Of a stretch of 64,000 nt of DNA, positions 19,053 to 27,395 are shown one piece after another. Made by a program: the position numbers and the translations under genes. Numbering within the stretch: position 1 is the first letter of the stretch; the number at the start of each line of letters is the position of its first letter. The notes beneath the pieces are model-generated. The model was not told the DNA's origin. It saw only the letters and a program-made list of their open reading frames with translations, and ran no database searches. The DNA is from Leucobacter zeae (GTDB lineage: Bacteria > Actinomycetota > Actinomycetes > Actinomycetales > Microbacteriaceae): the NCBI RefSeq assembly GCF_016758175.1, contig NZ_QYAB01000003.1:62001-126000 (forward strand). Direction: 5' to 3'.

Positions 19053-20465
19053 TCACTCGTACATCGACACGTTGATCGGACCCGTGAGATCGGGCGCCGG
19101 AGCCCGGAAGCCGCGCGTCTTCGCGAGCAGGTAGACGAACCCGAGCACGAACCACGCCCCGCCGATGAGCTTCGAGAGCGGATCGAGGCTCAGCCAGAGC
19201 CAGACGTTGATGAGCATGCCCACGGCGGGCGCCAGCACGAAGCCGAGCCACGCCCCGGCGCTGCGACGCTTCAGGAATCGGAAGAACATGAAGATCACGG
19301 AGAGGTTCACGAAGGTGAAGGCCAGGAAGGCGCCGAAGTTCGCCATCGCGGTCGCCTGGTCGAGGTCGACGAAGGTCGCCGTGAGCGCGATCAGCGCGAC
19401 GAGCAGCACGTTCGCCACCGGGACGCCGGTGCGGGGGTCGACCGCACCGAAGAGACGCTTCGGGAGCGCGCCGTCGCGGCCCATGGCGTACAGCAGCCGC
19501 GCCGCGCTCATCTGCTGGGTGATCCCGCACGCCAGCACCGCCATCATGTACCCTCCCACGAACACCGCCTGGAACAGGGCGCCGCCGATGTACTTCGCGA
19601 TCTCGGGCGACGCTCCCACGACGTCCTCGAGCACCGAGACGTCGGGGAAGAGCGACTGCATCACGTACGAGACCGAGATGAAGAAGACGCCGGCGACCGT
19701 GACGATGATGAAGATCGCGCGCGGGATGTCCCTGGTCGGGCGCTCCGCCTCCTCGGCGAGCGTCGAGACCGCGTCGAAGCCGAGGAACGAGAGCGCGAGC
19801 AGCGCGGCGCCGGCGGTGATCGAGAGCATCTGCATGTCGGAGGAGAAGAACGGGCGCACCCCGAACTCCGCACCGTTGACCCCGTTCGCGATGTTGACGA
19901 CGGTGAGCACGACGAACACCACGGCCACGACGAGCTGGATGCCGACGAAGATCATGTTGAGGTTGGCCGAGAGCTTCACCCCGACCAGGTTGAGCACGGT
20001 CGTGATCGCGACGGTGAGCACCACCCACACCCAGAACGGGACGTCGGGGAAGACGGCCCCCATGTAGATCGCCGAGAGGATCGCGTTCACCATCGGCAGG
20101 AGCAGGTAGTCGAGCGTGGCCGCCCACCCGACGAGGAACCCGAGGTGCGGGTTGATCGCCTCCTTGGCATAGGTGTAGGCGGAGCCGGCGACCGGGAAGA
20201 AGCGCACCATGCGCGAGTAGCTGAACGCGGTGAAGAGCACCGCGATCAGCACGACGAGGTAGGCCAGCGGCACGTGACCGTCGGTCTCGGCCGAGACGAT
20301 CCCGAACAGGTCGAACACCGCGACCGGCGCCATGTAGGCGAGCCCGATGAAGACGAGGTGGCGCAGCTTGAGCGTGCGGCGCAACTGCCCCGGCTCGTGG
20401 GCGACGGCGTGCGCGATCTGGTCGTCGCCCCTGGCGACTCCGGTGTGCGACGGCAGAGAGGTCAT
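19053..20465 (-). CDS. APC family amino acid/polyamine permease
   Basis: A 470-residue permease with about twelve helices. The first helix has the APC substrate motif (GLAYMAPVAVFDLFGIVS), followed by FPVAGSAYTYAKEAI and LLALSFLGFDAVSTLAEEA. Overall it resembles PuuP-type putrescine and related cation importers. ATG 20465 has GAAGGA upstream. The gene follows a YtcJ-like amidohydrolase on the same strand with a repeat-bearing 101-base gap between them; a TetR regulator is divergent from that pair. An uptake-plus-hydrolysis function for an amino-acid or amide compound is plausible. Confidence 0.85.
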   Translation of the reverse strand: MTSLPSHTGVARGDDQIAHAVAHEPGQLRRTLKLRHLVFIGLAYMAPVAVFDLFGIVSAETDGHVPLAYLVVLIAVLFTAFSYSRMVRFFPVAGSAYTYAKEAINPHLGFLVGWAATLDYLLLPMVNAILSAIYMGAVFPDVPFWVWVVLTVAITTVLNLVGVKLSANLNMIFVGIQLVVAVVFVVLTVVNIANGVNGAEFGVRPFFSSDMQMLSITAGAALLALSFLGFDAVSTLAEEAERPTRDIPRAIFIIVTVAGVFFISVSYVMQSLFPDVSVLEDVVGASPEIAKYIGGALFQAVFVGGYMMAVLACGITQQMSAARLLYAMGRDGALPKRLFGAVDPRTGVPVANVLLVALIALTATFVDLDQATAMANFGAFLAFTFVNLSVIFMFFRFLKRRSAGAWLGFVLAPAVGMLINVWLWLSLDPLSKLIGGAWFVLGFVYLLAKTRGFRAPAPDLTGPINVSMYE

Positions 20466-20501
20466 CGGTGGTCCTTCACTTCGTTGTGGTGATGCTGAGG
20501 T

Positions 20502-20566
20502 GGATCCTGCGACTCGTCCCTCGCGCAGGATGACGGGAGGGACGGGTCTCGCGCAGGATCCTCGGG
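20502..20566. repeat. Intergenic repeat, copy A (GCAGGATGACGGG core)
   Basis: GGATCCTGCGA followed by a short spacer and TCGCGCAGGATGACGGG forms an ATCCTGCG/CGCAGGAT hairpin (20504-20511 with 20524-20531). TCGCGCAGGAT recurs 28 bases later. Related copies lie at 47039-47140 and 60806-60850, always in intergenic DNA. Confidence 0.65.
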
Positions 20567-22282
20567 TCAGTGCGAGTGGCCGTGGTGATCGCCCGCGGGC
20601 TCGCCGCAGCTCTGCCCGGCCCCGCCCGGATCCTGTGCGCCGACGGCGGCGGCGCTCCCGCCGAGCTCGCCGCGCGCGTCGTGGATCGGCGAGCCGCCGA
20701 CGACCGTGAGGTCGGCGCTCTGCTCGAGGATCTCGGCGGGCTCCATGCCGTAGAGGTCCCCGGACCAGACGACGAGGTCGGCGAGGTACCCCGTCTTGAG
20801 CATGCCGACGGCGTCCTCGTGGTGGAACGCCTCGGCGCCGCCCTTCGTGTAGGCCTCGAGCGTGCGGTCGAGGTCGAGGCGCTCACCGACGGTCCACGCG
20901 TCGCTGCCGTCGAGTCGGGCACGGGTCATCGCCGCGTAGACGCCGACGAGCGGATCCATCTCGCCGACCTGCCAGTCGCTCGAGAAGGTGACGCGCGCCC
21001 CGGACTCGATCATGGAGCGGTAGCGCCACGCACGGTCCCAGCGCGCCTCGCCGACGTTCTCCATCCAGGTGCCCGCCACGAGGTCGGGCGAGGAGTGGCG
21101 CGGCTGCATCGCGGCGACGACGCCGAGCTCGTTGAATCGCGGGAGGTCCTCCGGCGCGAGGCACTCCACGTGCACGATCCCGTGACGCGCATCGCGCACG
21201 CCGTTCGCGCGCTGCGCCGCCTCGATGGAATCGAGCGTGAGACGGATGCCCCAATCGCCCGTCGCGTGCGTGTGCACCTGGTAGCCGAGCCGGTCCAGCT
21301 CGATGAAGAGCTTGGTGAACTCGGTGGGCTCCAGGCTCGTGTGCCCGCGATGGCCGGGGCGGTTCGCATAGTCCTCGAGCATCGCCGCGGTGTGCGGCTC
21401 GATGACGTCGTCGGCGTAGAGCTTCACGGGCCCCAGCTTGAAGCGCTCGTGCTGCGGCGTCTCCCGGATCGCGTCGGTGATGCGGGTGCGGAAGGCCCCG
21501 TCGGCGCCGACCGGGTGGTAGATGGCGGCGATCGTGCGCGACGTGAGCTTGCCCTCGCGCTCGGCGCGGGCGAACAGGTCGAGCTCGGCGAGCGGCACCT
21601 GGGGCTCGACGACCGTGGTGATGCCGACCTTGGCGGCCATGTCGAGGCTGTTCACGATCTTGTTGTAGCGCCGGTCGGGGGAGTACATCGGGATGTCGCG
21701 CTGCAGCTCGGCGAGCCCGTCGATCGTCATGGCGCTCGTGTAGAAGTCCGTCACCCAGCCGGTGGGCTCGCCCGTGGTCGGGTCGACCTCGGGGTTGCCC
21801 CAGGCGATGTCGCCGCCGTTCAGGATCCCGAGCTTGGCCATCGCCGGGCGGTTGAGCCACACCGAGTGCTGGTCGTAGGTCGTGATGAACACCGGCTTGT
21901 CGGTGGTCCCCACGAGGTCGTCAGCGTTCGGGCGGCGGCCCTCGACGACGGAGTAGAGCGCGTTCTCGGCGCAGATCCAGTCGAGCTCGGGGTGCGTCTC
22001 GGCGAACTCAGCGATGCGGGCGCGCACGACGTCGAGGCTCTGCACCTGGTCGAGGCTGACGGCCAGGTCGTCGAACCCGAGCAGCAGGTGGTTGTGGGTG
22101 TCGGCGACACCGGGGGTGACGAGGCGGCCCTCGAGCTGCACGGTGGTGCGCGCGGCGGGGGCGTCCGCCGCCGATCCGACGTAGCTGATGCGGTCTCCGG
22201 TCACGCCGATCGCCTCCGCCCACGGCTGAGCGGGATCGAAGGTGCGGACGCGTCCGCCGGTGTAGAGGGTGTCGACGGCCAT
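20567..22282 (-). CDS. Amidohydrolase, YtcJ-like (Amidohydro_3 family)
   Basis: A 571-residue metal-dependent hydrolase, cytoplasmic. The entry metal motif is DTHNHLLLGF (about 62-71), later VHTHATGDWGI and HVECLAPED, and near the C-terminus FSSDWQVGEMDP carries the conserved Asp. The family deaminates or hydrolyses N-substituted amides; few substrates are known. An unusual His-rich tail (GDHHGHSH) ends the protein and may buffer or load metal. ATG 22282 has AGGAG upstream. It is divergent from a TetR regulator over a palindromic operator, and upstream of an APC permease. Confidence 0.85.
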   Translation of the reverse strand: MAVDTLYTGGRVRTFDPAQPWAEAIGVTGDRISYVGSAADAPAARTTVQLEGRLVTPGVADTHNHLLLGFDDLAVSLDQVQSLDVVRARIAEFAETHPELDWICAENALYSVVEGRRPNADDLVGTTDKPVFITTYDQHSVWLNRPAMAKLGILNGGDIAWGNPEVDPTTGEPTGWVTDFYTSAMTIDGLAELQRDIPMYSPDRRYNKIVNSLDMAAKVGITTVVEPQVPLAELDLFARAEREGKLTSRTIAAIYHPVGADGAFRTRITDAIRETPQHERFKLGPVKLYADDVIEPHTAAMLEDYANRPGHRGHTSLEPTEFTKLFIELDRLGYQVHTHATGDWGIRLTLDSIEAAQRANGVRDARHGIVHVECLAPEDLPRFNELGVVAAMQPRHSSPDLVAGTWMENVGEARWDRAWRYRSMIESGARVTFSSDWQVGEMDPLVGVYAAMTRARLDGSDAWTVGERLDLDRTLEAYTKGGAEAFHHEDAVGMLKTGYLADLVVWSGDLYGMEPAEILEQSADLTVVGGSPIHDARGELGGSAAAVGAQDPGGAGQSCGEPAGDHHGHSH

Positions 22283-22340
22283 GTCAGCTCCTGCCGGTTC
22301 GGGCGGCGATGCATCGGGAGGACGCTCGTCCGCAAGTTCT

Positions 22341-22376
22341 TTTACTCAAGAGTAAATTAATTTACTCGAATGTCAA
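22341..22376. promoter_or_regulatory. Palindromic operator for the divergent TetR regulator
   Basis: TTTACTC-AA-GAGTAAA (22341-22356) is a perfect 7+7 inverted repeat. A second, degenerate half-site pair begins at 22361 with an identical TTTACTC. This AT-rich island in very GC-rich DNA lies between the amidohydrolase and regulator genes and would cover both promoters. Confidence 0.75.
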
Positions 22377-22405
22377 GAAACTCGTCCTCGACCACGCCGC
22401 CCTGG

Positions 22406-22411
22406 CATACT
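22406..22411 (+). promoter_or_regulatory. -10 box CATACT for the TetR gene (leaderless)
   Basis: CATACT lies seven bases before ATG 22419, with no Shine-Dalgarno between. Transcription would start at the initiation codon. Confidence 0.45.
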
Positions 22412-22418
22412 GGCAGAC

Positions 22419-23021
22419 ATGGCACGCCCCAGTACGCAAAAGCAGCGCCGCATCGAGGTCATCGATGCGGCGCTCGCGGCGGCGGCCGAGCACGGTCTGC
22501 GCGGCCTCTCGCTCACCGACGTGGCGAACCAGGCCGGCGTGACGCGCGGCGCTCTGCTGTACTACTACGACGACCTCGACGCGATCCTCGTCGAGGCGCA
22601 CGCCGCGGGGATGCGACGCGTCGGGGAGGAGCGGGCGGAGCTGGTGGCCCAGCAGCGCGGCGCCGCAGCGCGGCTCGCGACCGCGATCGACGCCGGGCTC
22701 CCGACGGGACCGGACGACGCGCTCATGCGGCTGCTCTACGAGTTCGACGTGCTCGCGGGCAAGTCCCCGCTCCACGACGAACTCGTGCAGCGGCTCTACC
22801 GGGAGCAGCTGGCGCTCTACCGCGGCATCCTCCTCGAGGGCGTGGAGAGCGGCGAGTTCTCGCTCACCGGTCCGGTCGACGACATCGCGATGAACTTCGT
22901 GGCGCTCGAGGACGCCTACGGGCTGCACATCTGCGCTGGCGGGAGCATCACCGTGGCCGATGCGCGGCGTGCGATCGCCCTCTACGCGGAGCAGTCCGGG
23001 GCGGGCATCCCGGTGCGCTGA
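22419..23021 (+). CDS. TetR family regulator (BetI-like)
   Basis: A 200-residue repressor. The helix-turn-helix is LSLTDVANQAGVTRGALLYY (about 30-49), and the C-terminal ligand domain resembles BetI/TetR_C_6 types. It is divergent from the amidohydrolase/APC permease genes. The 16-base palindrome about 70 bases upstream is its likely operator, controlling both directions. The ligand is probably the compound handled by that permease and hydrolase. Confidence 0.88.
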   Translation: MARPSTQKQRRIEVIDAALAAAAEHGLRGLSLTDVANQAGVTRGALLYYYDDLDAILVEAHAAGMRRVGEERAELVAQQRGAAARLATAIDAGLPTGPDDALMRLLYEFDVLAGKSPLHDELVQRLYREQLALYRGILLEGVESGEFSLTGPVDDIAMNFVALEDAYGLHICAGGSITVADARRAIALYAEQSGAGIPVR

Positions 23022-23146
23022 GCGCCGTCTCCCCGCGGAGCACCCGCACCCTCCTGGCCGTCCTCAGGATCCTCTGGCCCACCGTGCTCCTCGACTCGCT
23101 CCCCCGGTGCCGGCCCGGGAGAGCGAGACGATGCGCCGGAGCCGGG
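23022..23146. other. Gap between convergent TetR and ilvA genes, no gene seen
   Basis: 125 bases of GC-rich DNA with short, imperfect inverted repeats near GGATCC. I find no convincing terminator stem or open frame. Confidence 0.5.
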
Positions 23147-24391
23147 CTAGTACTTCTCGCCGACCCGCACGGTGTACCCGGCGTCGCGCAGCGCCTGGGC
23201 GACCTGCTCGCCGTGCTCGTGGCCGCGGGTCTCGATGTGCAGTTCGAGCTCGACCTCGCTGACCGGCAGCTCGGTCGCGTGACGGGTGTGGATCACCTCG
23301 ACCACGTTGGCGTTGGCCTCGGCGACGATCGTCGCCGTGCGCACGAGCTGACCGGGGACGTCCGGCAGCAGGATCCGGAGCTTGAGGTAGCGGGCGGAGG
23401 CCGCGAGGCCATGCCCGATCACCCGCTGCAGCAGCAGCGGGTCGATGTTCCCGCCCGACAACACGGTCGCGGTGACCCCGCTCGCGCGCACCTTGCCTGC
23501 GAGCATCGCCGCGACGCCGGCCGCCCCCGCGGGCTCCACCACGAGCTTCGCGCGCTCGAGCAGCATGACGATCGCGCGCGCGATGTCGTCGTCGCTCACC
23601 GTGACGATCTCGTCGACGTACTCGCGGATCAGCTCGAAGTTGCGCACACCCGGCCGCGCGACGGCGATGCCGTCGGCGATCGTCGGGGTCGTCTCGATCG
23701 TGAGCGGCTCACCCGCGGCGATCGAGACCGGGTAGGGCGCGGCGTTCTCGGCCTGCACGCCGATGACCCGGATCGTGCGGCCCTCCTGCGCGGCGATCTG
23801 CTTCGCGGCCGTCGCGACGCCCGCGATGAGGCCGCCTCCGCCGATCGGCACCACGATCGTCTCGATCTCGGGGGCCTCCTCCAGCATCTCGAGCACCACG
23901 GTGCCCTGCCCCTCGATCACGGCCTCGTCGTCGAACGGCGGCACGAAGTGGGCGCCCGTCTCCCGCACGAAGGCCTGCGCGGCGATGTTGGTCTCGTTGA
24001 AGGTCTCCCCGTGCAGCACGACCTCGGCGCCGTAGTGCTGGGTCGCCTGGAGCTTGGGCAGCGCGACGCCGAGGGGCGTGAAGATGGTCGCCTTGATGCC
24101 GAGCTCTCTCGCGGCGAAGGCCACGCCCTGGGCGTGGTTGCCCGCGGACGCCGCGACGACGCCGCGCGCTTTCTGCTCGTAGCTGAGCTGCGAGAGGTGG
24201 TTGTACGCCCCCCGCAGCTTGTAGGCGCCGGTGCGCTGCAGGTTCTCGCACTTCAGGTACACCTGCGGCACCTGCAGCACGTCGGCGAGGTACCGCGACG
24301 ATTCGAGCGGCGTGCGCTGCGTGATCCGGTGCACGGTGTTCAGCGCGCGTTCGAACGCATCCAGGGTGGGGGCGGATGCTGCTGCGGTCAT
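23147..24391 (-). CDS. ilvA: Threonine ammonia-lyase with ACT-like C-terminus
   Basis: A PLP enzyme of 414 residues converting threonine to 2-oxobutanoate and ammonia, the first step toward isoleucine. The PLP lysine is in GAYKLRGAYN (about 58), SAGNHAQGVAF binds substrate carboxylate, and IGGGGLIAG binds the cofactor phosphate. The last 80 residues form a single ACT-like domain (LPDVPGQLVRTATIVAE), as in short TdcB/IlvA forms. ATG 24391 has GGAAGGA upstream and overlaps the stop of the AI-2E-family gene (ATGA). Biosynthetic versus catabolic role is undecided. Confidence 0.9.
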   Translation of the reverse strand: MTAAASAPTLDAFERALNTVHRITQRTPLESSRYLADVLQVPQVYLKCENLQRTGAYKLRGAYNHLSQLSYEQKARGVVAASAGNHAQGVAFAARELGIKATIFTPLGVALPKLQATQHYGAEVVLHGETFNETNIAAQAFVRETGAHFVPPFDDEAVIEGQGTVVLEMLEEAPEIETIVVPIGGGGLIAGVATAAKQIAAQEGRTIRVIGVQAENAAPYPVSIAAGEPLTIETTPTIADGIAVARPGVRNFELIREYVDEIVTVSDDDIARAIVMLLERAKLVVEPAGAAGVAAMLAGKVRASGVTATVLSGGNIDPLLLQRVIGHGLAASARYLKLRILLPDVPGQLVRTATIVAEANANVVEVIHTRHATELPVSEVELELHIETRGHEHGEQVAQALRDAGYTVRVGEKY

Positions 24392-25596
24392 TGCGGTCCT
24401 TCCGATTCCGATGTGCGGGTGCGCGACAGGCGCATCGCGCTGCGCGCGCGTCGGCGCGCTTTGAGGTGCGTCTCGTTCTTGCGGTGGTACTCGGCGACCG
24501 GGTCGACCGAGGGATCCCACTCCTTGCGCACGAGCGTGTTGACGATCGAGTTGCCCGCCGCCGCGAGCGGCACCGCGAACAGCGCCCCGGGGATCCCGGC
24601 GAGCAGCGCGCCCGTCGATACCGCGAGGACGACGCCGAGCGGGTGCACGCGCACCGCGCTGCCCATGACGAGCGGCTGGAGCACATGGCCCTCGATCTGA
24701 TTGACGAGGATCACGACGCCCAGCATGATGAGCGCGTTCACCGGGCCGTTGTACACCAGCGCGATGAAGGCGGCCAGAGCGCCCGTCGTGATCGCGCCGA
24801 GGAACGGGATGAAGGACCCGATGAACACCAGGATCGCGATCGGGATCGGGAGCGGCACCCCCAGCAGTGCGGCGCCGACGCCGATGCCGACGGCATCGAC
24901 GAAGGCGACGAAGATCTGCACGCGGACGTACTGGCCGACCGAGACCCAACCGTTGCGCCCGGCGGCGTCCACCGCCGCGTGCGCCTTCGCCGGGAGGAAG
25001 CCGAGCACCCAGAACCAGATCCGCTTGCCGTCGATGAGCATGAAGATCAGCGAGAAGAGCGTGAGCAGCAGACCGGTCACGAGCTGCCCAGCGGTCGTCG
25101 CGACGCCGAGCGCCCCGTTCCAGAGCTCGGACTGGTGGCTCTCGACGGTCTTCATGAGCTGCGCGACGAAGGAGTCGATCTGGTCCGCCGACAGCCCGAA
25201 CGGGTTGCCGTCGATCAGCTTCAGCAGGTCCCACCAGACCTCCTCGGAGCGCTTCGTGAAGTCCCCGAGCCCGCTGCGCAACTGGGTCACGATCAGGGTC
25301 ACCAGCACCCACACCGAGGCGATGAACACCGCGAGCGCCGTCACGACCCCGAACCAGCGCGGCGCGCCCTGCTTCGTGAACCAGTTGACGATGGGCGCGA
25401 GGAGCGCGGTCAGGAGGATCGCGATGAGCAGCGGGATCACGATGATCCGCACCTGCACGACGAGCCACAGGAACCCCGCGAGCGCGAGGCCGATGAGGAT
25501 CAGCCGCCAGGACCAGGCCGCGGCGACCCGGATCCCGAGCGGGAGCTCGTCTTCGGCTCGCCCCGCCGCGGCTTCGCTGCTCTTGCCCTGTTCCAC
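24388..25596 (-). CDS. AI-2E family transporter (DUF20-type permease)
   Basis: A 402-residue membrane protein with about eight helices, including an N-terminal pair, a long cytoplasmic loop, and the conserved FIPFLGAITTG and NQIEGHVLQPLVMG segments. The family includes TqsA-type AI-2 exporters and Na+/H+ antiporters, so substrate is open. The C-terminal tail is basic. GTG 25596 follows TAGGAT by six bases (leaderless). Its stop overlaps the ilvA start, so both are on one message. Confidence 0.85.
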   Translation of the reverse strand: MEQGKSSEAAAGRAEDELPLGIRVAAAWSWRLILIGLALAGFLWLVVQVRIIVIPLLIAILLTALLAPIVNWFTKQGAPRWFGVVTALAVFIASVWVLVTLIVTQLRSGLGDFTKRSEEVWWDLLKLIDGNPFGLSADQIDSFVAQLMKTVESHQSELWNGALGVATTAGQLVTGLLLTLFSLIFMLIDGKRIWFWVLGFLPAKAHAAVDAAGRNGWVSVGQYVRVQIFVAFVDAVGIGVGAALLGVPLPIPIAILVFIGSFIPFLGAITTGALAAFIALVYNGPVNALIMLGVVILVNQIEGHVLQPLVMGSAVRVHPLGVVLAVSTGALLAGIPGALFAVPLAAAGNSIVNTLVRKEWDPSVDPVAEYHRKNETHLKARRRARSAMRLSRTRTSESEGPQ

Positions 25597-25602
25597 GGGA
25601 CA

Positions 25603-25608
25603 ATCCTA
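25603..25608 (-). promoter_or_regulatory. -10 box TAGGAT for the AI-2E-family gene (leaderless)
   Basis: Six bases separate TAGGAT from GTG 25596. Confidence 0.5.
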
Positions 25609-25634
25609 CTCACGAGCGCATGCGCATCCGGTCA

Positions 25635-27038
25635 CTACAGGAGCTTGCGCAGGTACTGCCTGACGAGCCCGTCCTTCGCCTTCGTGAAGGGGGGCATGAT
25701 CGTCGCGGCCAGGGTGTCGGGCGACAGCGGCTTCGACAGGACCGCCTTCTGGTGGCTGAAGACCTGGAACGAGCGCTCGCCGTGGTAGGCGCCCATGCCG
25801 CTTTCACCCACGCCTCCGAACGGCAGATCCGGCGCCACGAGGTGCAGCACCGGCACCCCGAAGTTCAGCGCCCCCGAACTGGTCTCGCGCTCCCACCGGC
25901 GGCGCACCGCCTGGTCGTCGCTGAAGACGTACGCGGCGAGGGGCTTGTCCCGACCGGAGACGAAGCCGATCGCGTCGTCGAGGCCGTCGACCTCGACGAG
26001 CGGCAGGATCGGCCCGAAGATCTCGTCGCGCATCACCGCCGAACCGCGGTCGACGCCCCCGAGCACGGTGGGCTCGAGGTATCGGGTTGCGGCGTCGCGG
26101 CCGCCTCCGACGAGCACCTGGCCATCGCCCAGGTACCCGACGAGCCGCTCGAACTGCGCGTCGGTGACGATGCGCCCGTAGTCGGGATTGCGGTCGATCG
26201 CGCTTCCGTAGAGGTCGCGGATCGCGCCGGCCAGCAGCGGCGCGAGCCGGCCGAGGACGTCCGCGCTCCCGAGGACGTAGTCGGGGGCGACGCAGGTCTG
26301 GCCGGCGTTCATGTACTTGCCCCAGGCGATCCGCTTCGCCGCCTCGGCGAGCGGGACGGAGTCGTCGACGTACACCGGGGACTTGCCGCCGAGCTCGAGC
26401 GTGATCGGCGTCAGGTGCTCCGCCGCTGCCCGCGCCACGATCCGACCCACCCGGCCGTTGCCCGTGTAGAAGATGTGGTCGAAGCGCTCGGCGAGCAGCG
26501 CGGTGGTCTCGGGGACCCCGCCCTCCACGACCGAGAAGGCGCGCCGGTCGATCACGTCGGGCACGAGCCGGGCGATGAGCTCGGACGTCGCCGGTGCGAG
26601 CTCGCTCGGCTTCACGACGACCGCGTTGCCTGCGGCCAGTGCTCCCACCACTGGCGAGAGCGCCAGCATGAGCGGGTAGTTCCACGGTGCGATCACGAGC
26701 ACGACGCCGAGCGGGTCCGGGGTGATCCTCGCCGCCGCCGGCTGCACGGCGAGCGGAACGCCCGCGCGCTTCGGGCGCATCCACGCCGAGAGCTTCGCGA
26801 GGGCGTGATCGATCTCGGCGACCAGGAACCCGATCTCGGTCAGTTGCGCCTCGGTGCCCGACTTGCCGAGGTCGGCGAAGAGCGCCCGCTCGAAGTCGGC
26901 TCCGCGCTCGAGCAGCAGCGCGCGCAGCCGTTGCAGCTGAGTGCGCCGCCAGGATTCGGGCCGGGTCACCCCCAGCCCGAAGCCGTAGCGCATTCCGGAG
27001 ACGATGCCGGGGATCTGGTCGACCGGGGTGTGAGGCAT
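25635..27038 (-). CDS. Aldehyde dehydrogenase family protein
   Basis: A 467-residue NAD(P)-dependent aldehyde oxidiser. It has APWNYPLML near residue 121, the general base in ITLELGGKSP and the catalytic Cys in NAGQTCVAPDYVL. The C-terminus (MGAYHGERSFQVFSHQKAVL) is the class-3 (fatty aldehyde/coniferyl aldehyde) type, which often carries a hydrophobic tail. ATG 27038 is chosen: TAGTGT lies seven bases before it. The aldehyde is unknown. Confidence 0.9.
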   Translation of the reverse strand: MPHTPVDQIPGIVSGMRYGFGLGVTRPESWRRTQLQRLRALLLERGADFERALFADLGKSGTEAQLTEIGFLVAEIDHALAKLSAWMRPKRAGVPLAVQPAAARITPDPLGVVLVIAPWNYPLMLALSPVVGALAAGNAVVVKPSELAPATSELIARLVPDVIDRRAFSVVEGGVPETTALLAERFDHIFYTGNGRVGRIVARAAAEHLTPITLELGGKSPVYVDDSVPLAEAAKRIAWGKYMNAGQTCVAPDYVLGSADVLGRLAPLLAGAIRDLYGSAIDRNPDYGRIVTDAQFERLVGYLGDGQVLVGGGRDAATRYLEPTVLGGVDRGSAVMRDEIFGPILPLVEVDGLDDAIGFVSGRDKPLAAYVFSDDQAVRRRWERETSSGALNFGVPVLHLVAPDLPFGGVGESGMGAYHGERSFQVFSHQKAVLSKPLSPDTLAATIMPPFTKAKDGLVRQYLRKLL

Positions 27039-27045
27039 GCGCTCC

Positions 27046-27051
27046 ACACTA
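27046..27051 (-). promoter_or_regulatory. -10 box TAGTGT for the aldehyde dehydrogenase gene (leaderless)
   Basis: Seven bases before ATG 27038. The spacer contains GGAG, so a short leader with a ribosome site is also possible. Confidence 0.4.
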
Positions 27052-27095
27052 CCCGCGGGCCCTGACCGCGCGGTCATGCGCGGAACGACGGCGGC

Positions 27096-27395
27096 CTACC
27101 AGGGGTGGAGCGCCGGGACGATGAGGAAGATGCCCACCAGCACCACGAGCACCGAGAGGCCGAAGCAGATGTTGGCGGCCACGGTCGCCCATCGCGGTCG
27201 CCCGATGTCGTCGACGTCGTCGTCCTCGTCATCGCGCGACGGACCGTCGGGCTCGAACGTGCCGTCGTCCCGGCGCACGGACGGGGCCGGGATCGCGAGG
27301 AACCGGATCCCGAGCGAGTAGAGGGCCACGACGAACACGGCGGAGCCGAGCGCCGTCAGGAACACGATGACGAACGCCATCCAGTCGATCGTCAT
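27096..27395 (-). CDS. Small two-helix membrane protein after the phosphate transporter
   Basis: A 99-residue protein with one helix at about 5-35, a strongly acidic central stretch (RDDEDDDVDDIG) and a second helix at about 70-95. The ATG overlaps the Pit stop (ATGA), so translation is coupled to the phosphate transporter. The coupling suggests an accessory or stabilising subunit, but no family function is known to me. Confidence 0.7.
   Translation of the reverse strand: MTIDWMAFVIVFLTALGSAVFVVALYSLGIRFLAIPAPSVRRDDGTFEPDGPSRDDEDDDVDDIGRPRWATVAANICFGLSVLVVLVGIFLIVPALHPW

Noticed and set aside
15936-19075. Two long plus-strand frames opposite the RR-kinase-TAXI operon
   Set aside because: Composition is that of antisense high-GC DNA; the minus-strand genes have intact motifs and coupled starts.
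23022-23146. Degenerate copy of the intergenic repeat or a terminator
   Set aside because: Only short matches around GGATCC; no core GCAGGATGACGGG and no stable stem found by eye.
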